Source of the DNA: Acanthosepion esculentum
Lineage: Eukaryota > Mollusca > Cephalopoda > Sepiida > Sepiidae
Length of the DNA stretch: 64,000 bases
Direction of reading: 5' to 3'
Assembly: GCA_964036315.1 (NCBI GenBank)
Contig: OZ038482.1
Coordinates: 10,154,198 to 10,218,197 of the forward strand
This document shows positions 54,041-63,529 of this stretch, piece after piece; within the stretch, counting starts at the first letter, position 1; each line of letters begins with the position of its first letter. Made by a program: the position numbers and the translations under genes. Below the pieces are notes generated by a model. That model did no database searches. It was not told where the DNA came from and was given only the letters and a program-made list of their open reading frames with translations.

Positions 54041-54172
54041 TGTTGTATTTGTTGTTCGATGACATGTGATTAGTAGTCAACTTCTTGCTGGTCTCTTGCT
54101 TTACTATACACTTTATATCTATTCTACTGAACATATGCAAATAGGTACAATCCTCTTTAGCAATCTACTACA
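54041..54172 (-). repeat. Gypsy 3-prime LTR, 132 bp
   Basis: Shares ACATATGCAAATAGGTACAA and TATACACTTTAT with the partner at 57,253-57,384; several differences show age. Confidence 0.9.
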
Positions 54173-54398
54173 TATCCCTGAACTGAAGGCCTTTAGTTGC
54201 TCTTGAACTTTTTCTACAACCTCTCTCCTCTCCTCCTTCAGGATTATGTTCTGTTCTTTTTAATGGAGATCTTGGTCTCATTTCATCATTTTCCATGTTT
54301 GAATCACTCTTGCTATCACCCATAGGCTTGTTTTCTATTGCATTGTCCAGATCTGAAGAACTCATCCTTCCTTCTATGTCAAGATCTTCTTCCATCAC
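54168..54398 (-). pseudogene. Gypsy polyprotein C-terminal tail
   Basis: The frame runs MMEEDLDIEGRMSSSD, an acidic stretch, then RPRSPLKRTE and a K/R-rich end before the stop at the LTR border. This acidic-then-basic tail after integrase is common in gypsy elements; function unclear. The copy at 48,934-49,191 matches. Confidence 0.6.
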
Positions 54399-54529
54399 AG
54401 TGTCTTACTTTTCAATTGTGGGTTTTAATTGGTCAGGAGGAGTGATTAGATTTTTCACTTTCTTTGATATAATGGTTGTGATAGGTCCTCTTTGCATTAT
54501 GTAATTAGTTCTGTCAGGATTTGCTACAT

Positions 54530-55385
54530 TGTCTTTTTTATACCAAATAAGACATTGTTAATGTAGATCTTATTTGTCTTCCCATTAATGCAGATGGGCT
54601 TTGCAATCTGTCTGCATGTGGAATCATCCTATAACTAAGCAGTAACCTTGGTAAGTAACCATCTATAGGATCTCTACTTGGGGAAAATGCTTTGAATCCC
54701 ATTTTTACAGTCTGCACCATTCTTTCTGCAATCACATTACATTTTGGATGATATGGTGATGTTTTGTAATGGGATCAGCTAATCCACCTCAACCAATTAC
54801 ATAGATCTTCATCACAAAATTCTGGTGCGTTGTCAGTAACTAACGCTTTAGGGACCCCATTTCTAGAAAATACCACTCTTAGTATTTGTTTTATTATAGT
54901 TTTATTGTAGTTGGTTTTCAATCTTTAAGTTTAATAACTTCAGGCCATCCAGAGAAGACGTCTACTAAATTTAGAAATAGTCCCATGCCATTAATGTGTG
55001 CATGGTCGATATGAACATGCGACCATGGTTCCATTTCTTTAGGCCATGAGTGTAGTCTCTTTTGTCAAAAATCCTTTATTTCTGGACATTTGTGTACATA
55101 TCTTTCTAAATCATGATAATACCCTAGCCACCCTGCCTCCAATTTTAATCTTCTCTGTGTAGTCATTATCCCACAATGCACATCATCATGTACACTTTTT
55201 AAAATATCTTTTCTTAATGTTTCTGGTAGTACTATCACATTGCATATAATACTGTTTTCAATCATGAATTCATGCCATATTTCTTTATAAGGTCTTCCAG
55301 CTTTAGAATAATTACTCCACCTCTTTCTTCTTATTCTTTCAAGAATCTTGCTTAATATTGGATCCTGTAGAGTTTCCAATACCAA
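54530..55385 (-). pseudogene. Gypsy integrase: zinc-binding domain and DDE core
   Basis: Reading down the minus strand: PETLRKDILKSVHDDVH with the His pair (VHDDVH), VHKCPE of the Cys side, HIDHAHINGMG with the first catalytic Asp (55,001-55,014), VTDNAPEF with the second (54,817-54,840), and AERMVQTVKMGFKAFS with the catalytic Glu. Integrase would insert the element's DNA copy. The pieces lie in several frames and stops separate them, although the catalytic codons survive. Confidence 0.8.
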
Positions 55386-55439
55386 TCTTTGCAGAGATAA
55401 TATGTCAGTTTCAACCCAATGTAATATTTCTTCATCCAG

Positions 55440-55890
55440 GATTTCTACTTTTTACCTTTTGATTCTTATTAAATTATAACCTTGACAATGCATGAACATG
55501 TGGCATTGTATTTCCTTTACATACACAATGTTAAAATCAGAAGCCATTAATTTTATTGCCCACCTTAGAAGAAGTAACTTTTGGTAGCTCCTTTCTAGGG
55601 TTAAAAATAAACTCTAGATATTTATGGTCTGATTTTAATAGGAACTTCTTACCTAATAAGAATTATTGAACTCTGTCTGTGCTCCAGACAATGACCAATA
55701 CCTCTTTTTCAATATTTGAATAATTTATTTCTGCTGCTGTCAATCTTCTTAAAAGGTACATTAATGGATGGCCTACTTGCCATAAAACTGCTGACACAGT
55801 TTGCTCACTAACATCCATAGTTAATGTAACCTCCTTTCTGTGATCAAAGAATTTTACAATGAGTTTTTTCTGTGAGTAACTCTTTTAAAT
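55440..55890 (-). pseudogene. Gypsy RNase H remnant
   Basis: Broken frames give SEFKWTQRQRLAFNNLKELL, the F-x-WT-x-x-x-x-AF-x-x-LK block that opens the RT-RNase H linker, and, lower, a run like EKEVLVIVWS. Degraded by stops; part of it is lost in copy 2. Confidence 0.6.
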
Positions 55891-55894
55891 TGTT

Positions 55895-56640
55895 GAAGGC
55901 TAAGCGTTGCCTTTGAGTCCATTTGAACTCACTATTCTTTTTCTGCAATTCAACAAATGTTTAATTCCCTGCATTTTGATAGGTATATAAAAATTAACCA
56001 ATCCTAAGAAGGAGTCTAATACCTTTTTATTAGTAGGTATAGATACCTTTGAAGTTATCTTAATTAACTTTGGATCTGGTGCAATAGCATCTTTAGAATG
56101 TTGTTACCCTAAATGTGATATTCATATTTGTCTCTGTTTATTGTCATCCCCACAGTTTTTAACTTGTTTTACACCTGTTCTGTTGTCTTAATTCGTCTTT
56201 AGTGGTAGCATCAAGACAAATATCATCTTGGTAAATAATCATATTACTGATTTTATCAGCACATTTTCCATTGCTCTTTGAAAAATGACAATTGTTGTTT
56301 CCACTCCGAAAGGCATTCTCATCCATTTTAATAATCCTATGGATTTTTTGTGGTAATTTCCTTGAATTTATCATCAATCTGTATTTGACTGTAGGCTGAT
56401 TTTAAATTAATTTTGTGAAACATTTCATGCCCGATAATTTGTGGATAGCAGTTTCAATATAGGGAATAGGAAAACAATCAGGGCATATTTTATGATTTAC
56501 ACCTATTTTAAAATCATCACATGTTCTTAAATCTCTGTCAGTTTTTCACAAAACTACAATGGGAGTGGCCCATTTACTTCCACCTGGAGGAACATGCTCC
56601 GAAATTCCCTCCTCTACCATTTTCTTTAACTTAGCAAGTT
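55895..56640 (-). pseudogene. Gypsy reverse transcriptase
   Basis: The minus strand carries KWATPIVVL, DLRTCDDFKIGVN, CFPIPYIETAIHKLSGMKCF, and NMIIYQDDICL, where YQDD (56,222-56,236) is the YxDD catalytic box of reverse transcriptase. Order and spacing fit Ty3/gypsy RT. Several frame breaks and stops make it inactive. Confidence 0.8.
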
Positions 56641-56879
56641 AGAAGGTGAATAGATAATTTGCAAAATTCAAAAAAAGAGTGAGTACTATTTTCATTTAAT
56701 TGTATGCGTTAGAACATCTATACCTAATAGTCCATGAATTTTTTTACATTCCACTACCCTAATGGTAATAATTTCAAACTGGTCACAGATTTCAAAAGTT
56801 CCATTGAAATATCTCAATGTTTTTATAAAAGATCCATCAAACTGTCTCAATTTCAGATGACTTTTTCACAATTTTACAG

Positions 56880-57252
56880 AATTTGTTATCTTCTCTTAAT
56901 TTGTCAAGATATCCCATAATTGATTCATCTTGTTTCTTTTTAATGGACAGAAAATTGGTTCTTTCTGTAATGACAAGTTTCTTTTCAGGTCATAAACTTC
57001 TTTTTATAATTTCTGAAATTTTGACTAAAGTCAAATTCTCCAATTGTTTGGAGTATGGCATAACAAACATTTTCATTATAGCTTCACAAGCTGCCAAAAT
57101 TAGAAAGCGGTCAGTTACTTCCTTTTCTCCCCTTCTTACCTTGTCTTTCAATTTTTTAGCCCTAGACTGGGCTGCAAAATACCGGATCCAAGGCTCAACA
57201 AATTCTGGTTTATCTAAGCAACTTAAATATAATATCAGCCATGACACTATAT
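56880..57252 (-). pseudogene. Gypsy gag remnant
   Basis: The 85-codon frame reads EFVEPWIRYFAAQSRAKKL, KEVTDRFLILAACEAIMKM and ENLTLVKISEII, a gag capsid-like pattern (the EP-x-x-W-F ... L-x-x-AG-EA-x start). It begins directly after the 5-prime LTR. The rest of gag and the protease are missing or unrecognisable. Confidence 0.6.
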
Positions 57253-57384
57253 TGTTGTATTGTGTTGTTCTACGACCTGTGATAAGTCATCAACTTCCAC
57301 CAGTCTCTTTGTTTACTATACACTTTATTTCTCTTGTACTTAACATATGCAAATAGGTACAATCCTATTTACCAATCCACTACA
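57253..57384 (-). repeat. Gypsy 5-prime LTR, 132 bp
   Basis: Partner of 54,041-54,172, equal length, TGTAGT start on the minus strand. Confidence 0.9.
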
Positions 57385-57489
57385 TAAAGATTAATATTCC
57401 TTAATTTTAACCATTAATCTTAATTGCAAGACAATAAACACAGCATTTATTATCATTTAAAGAGTGAATACTTTTTAGGGACATACTGT

Positions 57490-57813
57490 TTAAAAATATA
57501 TATATATATATTCTGCACAATATGTCCCAATAGTGGATATATTGGTGAATCTGGAAATAATTTTAGATTTCATTTCAACAATCATAAACTAACCATACGT
57601 CAAAACAATCCTTATTCCCCCATAGCTGAACACTTTAATCAATCAAAACACTCATTAGACAACTGCAAATGTTTATTGATAGATTCCGATTTCAATTCCA
57701 CATACACACGCAGAAAAAAAGAAAAATACTGGATTTTAAAATTAAACACATATAAACAACGGTTAAACAAAGACTTGGGAATTTTAAATCTGTATAAATA
57801 TTTCAATAGTTAA
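57490..57813 (+). pseudogene. PLE GIY-YIG endonuclease, second family
   Basis: The frame reads FCTICPNSGYIGESGNN, RFHFNNHKLTIRQN, PIAEHFNQSKHS, then KEKYWILKLNTYKQRLN and ends at a stop. YIGESG is the YIG half of the motif; R-F-x-NH, the AEHFN block and E-x-x-WI-x-KL-x-T-x-x-x-x-LN follow as in PLE endonucleases. The upstream GIY half is replaced by a short (TA)n run at 57,494-57,511, so the domain is truncated. The rest is open for about 100 codons and looks younger than the copy at 50.1 kb, which belongs to a different subfamily. Confidence 0.8.
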
Positions 57814-57981
57814 AAAATTTTTTTTTTAGATATAGTTAAAAAAATCTTTTTAAACATCTAAAATATTATTATCGTTAGATTTACGTTAAAAATATTCAAA
57901 CAAAGTTACATTCCACATCACGTGACATCCACGTCTCGCGACGGATGCTACTTGTAAACAAACTTCTGAATACATTTATTT

Positions 57982-58009
57982 TTGATGAAAGATCGGGGCA
58001 GATCTGAAA
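57982..58009 (+). ncRNA. Hammerhead-like core downstream of PLE endonuclease
   Basis: TTGATGA (57,982-57,988), A, then AGATC, six loop bases, GATCT and GAAA (58,006-58,009). This is the hammerhead layout CUGANGA-stem II-GAAA, with C to T at the first position. Stem I and stem III cannot be settled in the AT-rich flanks. Hammerhead ribozymes are known in Penelope-like terminal repeats, and this one lies 170 bases after a PLE endonuclease. Confidence 0.35.
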
Positions 58010-58150
58010 TACCAAATATATATATATATAAAAAAAATATAAATAAATACTTTCACAAAAAAATATTCACATTTTTTTTAATTTGCAACTTTTCAGATGT
58101 TTTCTCCAGATTATATACATATCAAGAAAGTATACGTGGCTTCTCATTAT

Positions 58151-58260
<110 letters not shown>

Positions 58261-58427
58261 TTTAATGTTAACACAAAAGTGATCTACTTTTATGTTAATA
58301 TTACTGATATAAATATATATATATTTTATGGTCCACAATAATGATGATATTTCATCATTCTAAAAATATAATTGCCATTAGTGATGATAGAAAAGAAGGA
58401 TATTTCATCATCCCACCTTCATCATTA

Positions 58428-58600
58428 TAAAAACGACCTTTCCGCCACAAGAAAGTTAGTAGAGTATTGTAGAGTAGGCTACCTATAGCAGTAGACAAGT
58501 AGCGGTACAGAAACACATGTCTGCCAATGCTCTGGGAAGTTCAAAAACAGATGATTTCAGACGCATCCTCACAAACAAAATTCTCAGAACCAAACCAAGT
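58428..58600 (+). promoter_or_regulatory. Possible TATA promoter and first exon
   Basis: ATTATAAAAACGAC (about 58,424-58,437) is a good TATA box. An ATG at 58,517-58,519 opens 27 codons (starts MSANALGSSKTDDF) that end in CCAA-GTAAGC at 58,599, a donor-site match. No downstream exon or homology is seen, and the region may be an LTR. Confidence 0.2.
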
Positions 58601-58873
58601 AAGCACTGACTTTGAAATAAAAGAGACTCTGAGAATATTTTTAAACACCCTATACCAATATTGTGTAATTTACATCACAAAAAGAAAATACAAATTCATG
58701 TTATTTATGTTAACATGTATCTCAGCTTTTTATTGTTGTTTTGTTGTACATTTTATGCATTTTAATTTATTTCTGTCATTTAATATCAACCCCATTACAG
58801 TTAACAAATAATAACAACAGGGAAAATAATACGTCAACACCCAACATTACCTACCACCATTTATATATATATA

Positions 58874-59930
58874 TAGTCAATGACAAAATTATTCGTACAC
58901 CCATAAATTTTGAATATTTTTATCCATTTCTCAAAATGCCTGAATAATGCCAAGTTTTTTATATGTTAATAAGTGCAAAAAGGAATATAAAACTCAATTG
59001 TCAGAACAATAGGTTAAATAAAACAAATTTGACAGGCAAATCATGCAAAATACAAAAAGACAAAATTATTTATACAGTAGAAAATATGGTTTTAAATTGA
59101 CTGACTCATGTAAATAATTTACATAATTATTTCATTTTTAAAGCCTTCTAGACTATTTATTCAGTAGAATATTTGTGATAATTCCAGTAAAGAACATCAC
59201 GTGGTGCACAGAGTGTCACCATTGATATTCTTACGTTAACAACACAACGGGGAAGACAAAGGAACTTAGCGTTAACTTGAGACAGAGAATTACTAACTTC
59301 CACAAGTTGGGAAATAGTTACAGCTCTATTTCAAACCAGTTAGCTATCCCTAGATCTACGGCACAGTCTGTTACAAAGAAGTTTAAACAGTTTGGCACAA
59401 CAGAGAAGTTGCCTGGGTGTGGAAGAAAAGCCAAATTGTTACCGAGAACTGCAGGAAAACTGTGTCACAAGGTTAATATAAACCCAAGAGTTGTTTTGAA
59501 AGTTTGGATACAATGTGTATCAGTGTAAGTACTCGTGCAATACAGCATTGTTTAAATAGAAATGGGTTGTATGTTAATTGATCACAGTGGACTGCACTTC
59601 TCAAACATTGTCACATTGTTGCTCGGTTTAATTTTGTGAAAAGGTTCTTGGACAAAGAAAATTGCTTTCGGGAACAAGTACTATGAAGTGATGAAACAAA
59701 AAATTGAGCATTTTGGACATAATGATGTACAGAAGATTTGGCGTAAGAAAAGTGATGCTTTCCTCTCAAAGGACACAGTGGCAACATTAAAACATGGAGG
59801 TGGCTTGATGATGTTTTGCGATTGTTTTAGCTCAAGGGGGAATGGACAATTAATTGCAACAAGAGGAATAATGAAATCTGCAGACTATATCAAAGTTCCA
59901 GATGAAAATGCTCTGTAAATTTACATTGAG
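58874..59930 (+). pseudogene. Tc1-like transposon remnant with transposase pieces
   Basis: An end-like GTCAATGACAAAATTATTCG follows a TA run at 58,873. From 59,277 a frame reads RQRITNFHKLGNSYSSI and PRSTAQSV, the helix-turn-helix start of Tc1 transposase, then GCGRKAKL. After stops, SDETKIEHFGHNDVQ carries the first catalytic Asp (59,685-59,700), followed by VATLKHGGGLMMF, CFSSRGNGQL and YIKVPDENAL. The second and third catalytic residues are lost, and a (TA)n run follows at 59,995. Confidence 0.8.
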
Positions 59931-59991
59931 CACCTTGTGTAAAAATAAAAATATCTATAAGAACACCGGATTATATATTTTACTGTTCTTT

Positions 59992-59994
<3 letters not shown>

Positions 59995-60048
<54 letters not shown>
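59995..60048. repeat. (TA)n microsatellite
   Basis: About 26 TA units. Confidence 0.95.
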
Positions 60049-60050
<2 letters not shown>

Positions 60051-60240
60051 GAAATATAGTCTTAAAGTGTGCTATATTTATGGGATAAAGTGCTCAATAT
60101 CAGAGATAGAGCGTGTGTAAATATAAAAGTGAACATAGAAGTCAACACCTATAGCCGAGAAAAATAACAGCACTCTTGGCCTGACGATTGCATCTAGCAT
60201 GAAACACACTGTCGCCTCTAAGTGTTGACTTCTATGTTGA

Positions 60241-60242
<2 letters not shown>
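60049..60242 (+). repeat. Microsatellite-linked dispersed repeat, copy 2, with inverted repeat
   Basis: Reads GGGATAAAGTGCTCAATATC and ATGTTGACTTATA as the reverse of the copy at 23.2 kb. GTGAACATAGAAGTCAACAC (60,130-60,149) pairs with GTGTTGACTTCTATGTTGAC (about 60,219-60,238) around a 69-base loop. Both outer ends touch (TA)n runs. Confidence 0.7.

Positions 60243-60299
<57 letters not shown>
60243..60299. repeat. (TA)n microsatellite
   Basis: About 28 TA units. Confidence 0.95.
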
Positions 60300-60421
60300 T
60301 GGATGCCATGGATAAATCGTCATCTAAATTATGCAAAAATGAAAATACCACTGACATCTCATGTTAACAGATATATTTACCAAAATAACACTAAAATATC
60401 TTGAAATACTAAAGAATAAAT

Positions 60422-60790
60422 TTATTCAATAAAATCACTATAAGCTTCAACCATGGCCTCCAGACGTCTTCTGAATCTCCTGCAACTCTTCTGGGTGGTC
60501 TCCTTGTTTAAGTTGGTGTATGCTGCCATAATATTTGCCTTCAGTTCATCTTTGGTGTTACAGACCCAGTGGGAAGATGATTGGAGGCATAACGTTGGTA
60601 TCACTAGTGAACACCTTCATAATCACCATTAGACTCATCCAACTCTTTCCGAATCCTTTGCACTTCTCTCAGATTGACACCCAAACATACTGAAATGTTC
60701 GTATTGAGCTTCTGCTGTGAATGTGAAGCAGTACTGTATGCTGTTTAGTGAATTGCATCATGGGGTACTTTTTCTCACCGACAGTGCCCA
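60422..60790 (-). pseudogene. Tc1/mariner transposase remnant, core deleted
   Basis: On the minus strand an N-terminal part (about 60,730-60,630) reads VNLREVQRIRKELDES, like the end of a helix-turn-helix domain. The C-terminal part (60,604-60,422) reads NTKDELKANIMAAYTNLN, then SCRRFRRRLEAMVEA and a stop, the usual C-terminal C-x-x-RF-x-x-RLEA-V block. The catalytic middle is missing. Confidence 0.6.
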
Positions 60791-60890
60791 ACTGACCCTA
60801 CTATATTGTGCAGTCAACAAAAGCAAACACAAAGTGCATATGTGAAATTAAAAATATGAAATGGTGACAATTTACACATTGCACCCAGTG

Positions 60891-60892
<2 letters not shown>

Positions 60893-60964
<72 letters not shown>
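60893..60964. repeat. (CA)n microsatellite
   Basis: About 33 CA units after three CG units. Confidence 0.95.
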
Positions 60965-60969
<5 letters not shown>

Positions 60970-61054
60970 CCAAATGTAAAAGAACGAAGACTAAAATTTC
61001 AGGGTTCAAACCATTAATTTAAAACAGGGCTCAATACAAAAGTAGAGTAATAAC

Positions 61055-61231
61055 TATTTATTATGCACTGTTACATTGGAACACGTAAATATCCACTACA
61101 AAATTGTACAGTTTGTTTCAACTTTAAATCAACAATCATTGATTGCCACTTGAAGAATCGCTGATTTAACATTGAAACAAAATGTACAATTTTATAGTGG
61201 ATATTTATATATTCTAATGTAACAGTGCATA

Positions 61232-61238
<7 letters not shown>
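61055..61238. repeat. Foldback element, about 80-bp arms
   Basis: TATTTATTATGCACTGTTAC at the left pairs with GTAACAGTGCATAATAAATA at the right, and the match continues through AAATATCCACTA and AAATTGTACA. A (TA)n run follows. No coding content. Confidence 0.75.
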
Positions 61239-61286
<48 letters not shown>

Positions 61287-61290
61287 ATGA
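61237..61290. repeat. (TA)n microsatellite
   Basis: About 24 TA units with one break. Confidence 0.95.
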
Positions 61291-61372
61291 TAAAATATAG
61301 TTTTTAAGGTGTGCTATATTTATGGATTAAACTGCTCAGTGTCAGACATAGAGCGTATGTAAATATAACATT
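61289..61372 (+). repeat. Microsatellite-linked dispersed repeat, copy 3
   Basis: Reads AAGGTGTGCTATATTTATGG and AGAGCGTATGTAAATATAA, as in the copies at 23.2 and 60.1 kb, directly after (TA)n. Confidence 0.65.
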
Positions 61373-61540
61373 TTTCTGTGAAGATTCATAAAATGCTAAA
61401 AAATGTTACCCAATTAAAAAAAAATGGCTTATGGTGAACATGCTACGAAGAAAATGAATGTTTTTAAGTAGCAAGAATGATTCAAATGAGGCTATACACA
61501 AAATGATGCAAGAAGTGGGCAACTAAAAACAAAAAAACTC

Positions 61541-61660
61541 TTAATGAAAATGTTTATTTGGAAGTGCTGAAAATGTCTGTTTGGAGGAAAAGGCCTGAAC
61601 TCTAACCTGATAATATTCTCCACCATGACTATACTTGGCTTACAGACATCTCACATTGAA
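61541..61660 (+). pseudogene. Mariner transposase fragment, copy 1
   Basis: Reads NVYLEVLKMSVWRKRPEL, a stop, then ILHHDY. Mariner transposases have V-x-RKRPELW ... W-x-LHHDNA-x-H, where the D of HHDNA is catalytic. Here the following residues are changed (DY for DN). Confidence 0.65.
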
Positions 61661-61924
61661 ACACCAGTTCTGTTACTGTTATAATGGGGATCATAACAGG
61701 GGAACTGACTTGCTCCCTAAATGGAAACCAAGTTATGTCCCTTGATCAGAACTCTCTAGGAACAGCAAAGAAAAGGGATTTCAAGATGACAGTCATGCAT
61801 CCTTACATGTCATGTATCGAACTATCAATCCACCAGTAATCACTGTTCATGTTTTACATCTATTGTCATGCCATAGTAAATAAAATGTGTAATGGTTCGA
61901 ATTGTGTTTTCTTTCTTATTTGAC

Positions 61925-62075
61925 GCAAATAAGCACACACCCAGCAACACAACACTTTCGATCACTGAAGTTAAGCAATATTAAACCTGGTTAGTACCTA
62001 GATGGATGACTATTTGCGAATACCTCAAGTTTAGTCACTCTAAAGTCAACCAAACATTTTGACTTCAAATTCCAG
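61925..62075 (+). mobile_element. 5S rRNA-headed SINE, copy 3 (truncated)
   Basis: Bases 61,932-62,036 read CACTGAAGTTAAGCAATATT, CCTGGTTAGTACCTAGATGG and ATTTGCGAATACC, in 5S rRNA order. GACTTCAAATTCCAG near 62,060 resembles the tRNA B-box region of copies 1 and 2. Mariner sequence follows at once. Confidence 0.65.
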
Positions 62076-62077
62076 AT

Positions 62078-62190
62078 GTTTATTTGGAAGTGCCGGAATT
62101 ATTACAAGAATCTGTTTGTAAGAAAAGACCTGGACTCTGACCTGACAAGTGGATTCTCCACCATGACAATGCTTGGCCTACAGCCATATT
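62078..62190 (+). pseudogene. Mariner transposase fragment, copy 2
   Basis: Reads VYLEVPELLQESVCKKRPGL, a stop, then PDKWILHHDNAWPTA. HHDNA holds the second catalytic Asp. Similar to 61,541-61,660 but with the DNA motif intact. Confidence 0.7.
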
Positions 62191-62330
62191 TGCCTTTTAG
62201 ATGATTTGAACACTGTTTCTGGAAATTCCCACCTGTCTGGCTATCTTTAAGTCATCTTCCCTTCAAAAACGCAATCTCCATCTTTGTTTCATTAGAAATT
62301 TTAGTCATGATTTTAGTGTAAATAAGCAAG
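62190..62330 (-). pseudogene. Transposase helix-turn-helix fragment
   Basis: The minus strand reads MTKISNETKMEIAFLKGR and, one frame over, LKIARQVGISRNSVQII, a Tc1-type DNA-binding helix-turn-helix. It is in opposite orientation to the mariner fragment beside it. Confidence 0.55.
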
Positions 62331-62579
62331 CTAATTTTCAACTACAATGACTTGCCAAGGCCCTTTACACTCATGGTAATAAGATGGAGCAATTCCTACT
62401 TAGAAATTTGCATATTATCACAACTTTCATTGGCCCAATAATTTTGTATGGCCTGTTTTTCAGCTTCAAGCTTCTTAAAGTGATGTATCTTCTGTTACAT
62501 GGTACTTACGAAAATGCAACAACTTATTTTCCAAACCTCAAGGTCCACAGACACTACTGATAAAAGCAAACTGCCAAAC

Positions 62580-63282
62580 TAGAGTTTGGCTACCTTTTGT
62601 AGAGAGTGGGCCAGAAAGTTATGGATTGTCTTGGAGGAGGACCATGATATCAAATGTATTATAAAAAATTATCTCGATCTCAGACTGCTTTGTCCAGAAG
62701 GCTGCCTTGGTCTGGAAGTTTAAAGGAAAAAACAACGAAGTTAATGCTACATTATTTAAACAAGTTTCCTTATTTTACTACAGGATAACAATTAACACAA
62801 TCAACAAAAAAAGCAAATTCCTTACTACAAAAGAAATGCAGTTAGAAATGGCAAACTATTTAATGAGACACTTGTTTCTGCTTATTATTTGATAACTTCT
62901 TCACATCAGGTGAAATATTTGTCGATGACAGGAGCAAAACATTATCCAGGTGGTCATCACCTAATCTTGTTCTTAAACAACTTTTATTTCATTTTCAAAA
63001 AAAGTTCTTCACAAGCATATGTACTTCCAAATAATGATGCCATCATTTTCGCATTCTATTTTCCGCTTGTCAAAACATATTTCTTATAGAAGTCAACAGT
63101 GGATTCAGAATTAAATTTTGATTTAAAACATTTGTCACATTGTAAGTCAATAAACTCCAAATGATATTTTTTCTGCTCCACAAATTAATTACATAATTAG
63201 TGTCCAGGTATTAAGAAGGCAGGCTGAACAAAAATCCTTCGCAGACCAGATATGGTCTGGGGCCGGGGGTTGCCAACCATTG
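62580..63282 (-). mobile_element. hAT transposon, internally deleted, 8-bp target duplication
   Basis: The element has ends TAGAGTTTGGCTACC and, inverted, CAATGGTTGGCAACC. TGCCAAAC (62,572-62,579) and TGCTAAAC (63,283-63,290) flank it, a 7-of-8 match to the 8-bp duplication typical of hAT. The interior keeps only the transposase C-terminus on the minus strand. Confidence 0.75.
62940..63190 (-). pseudogene. hAT transposase C-terminal dimerisation domain
   Basis: The minus strand reads HLEFIDLQCDKCFKSKFN, VDFYKKYVL, MASLFGSTYACEELFF and a DD-HL-like end. This is the hAT C-terminal block (F-x-S-T-Y-x-CE-x-LFS-x-M). A stop and frame changes break it. The zinc-finger and catalytic parts are absent. 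Confidence 0.75.
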
Positions 63283-63376
63283 TGCTAAACAATCTTAACT
63301 TTTTTTTAAATAAAGGTGTATAATCATATTATGTAGTTGGCACAACACTTCTGCACACCTGTGTATAATTTAAAAT

Positions 63377-63430
63377 TTGTTATATTTATAAGAGAAAAGT
63401 GCTCAATATCAGAGATAAAGCTTATGGTTT
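63377..63430 (+). repeat. Microsatellite-linked dispersed repeat, copy 4 (short)
   Basis: TGTTATATTTATAAGAGAAAA then GTGCTCAATATCAGAGATAAA, matching the copy at 60.1 kb. Confidence 0.6.
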
Positions 63431-63456
63431 TATATCTATCTATATATTACTATAGA

Positions 63457-63525
63457 GCAGTGGTTTCTAACCACTGTGCCACGGCACATTAGTGTGCCGC
63501 GGAATGATTACTGGTGTGCCTAGAA
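63457..63525 (+). mobile_element. hAT terminal sequence
   Basis: GCAGTGGTTTCTAACCAC and GTGTGCCGCGGAATGATTAC resemble the CAGTGGTTCTCAACC ... GTGTGCCGCGG ends of a common animal hAT group. Only one end is in view. Confidence 0.5.
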
Positions 63526-63529
63526 GCCA

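Larger units (their letters stand above)
54041..57384 (-). mobile_element. Ty3/gypsy retrotransposon with 132-bp LTRs, copy 1
   Basis: Two direct repeats of exactly 132 bp (54,041-54,172 and 57,253-57,384) bound 3.1 kb of minus-strand gag and pol remnants in the Ty3/gypsy order: gag, RT, RNase H, integrase. Both LTRs read TGTAGT at the start and ACAACA at the end on that strand. Flanks do not show a target duplication (GTCCT versus TAAAG). The interior is too short for a full element, so gag and protease are partly deleted. All frames are broken. Confidence 0.9.
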
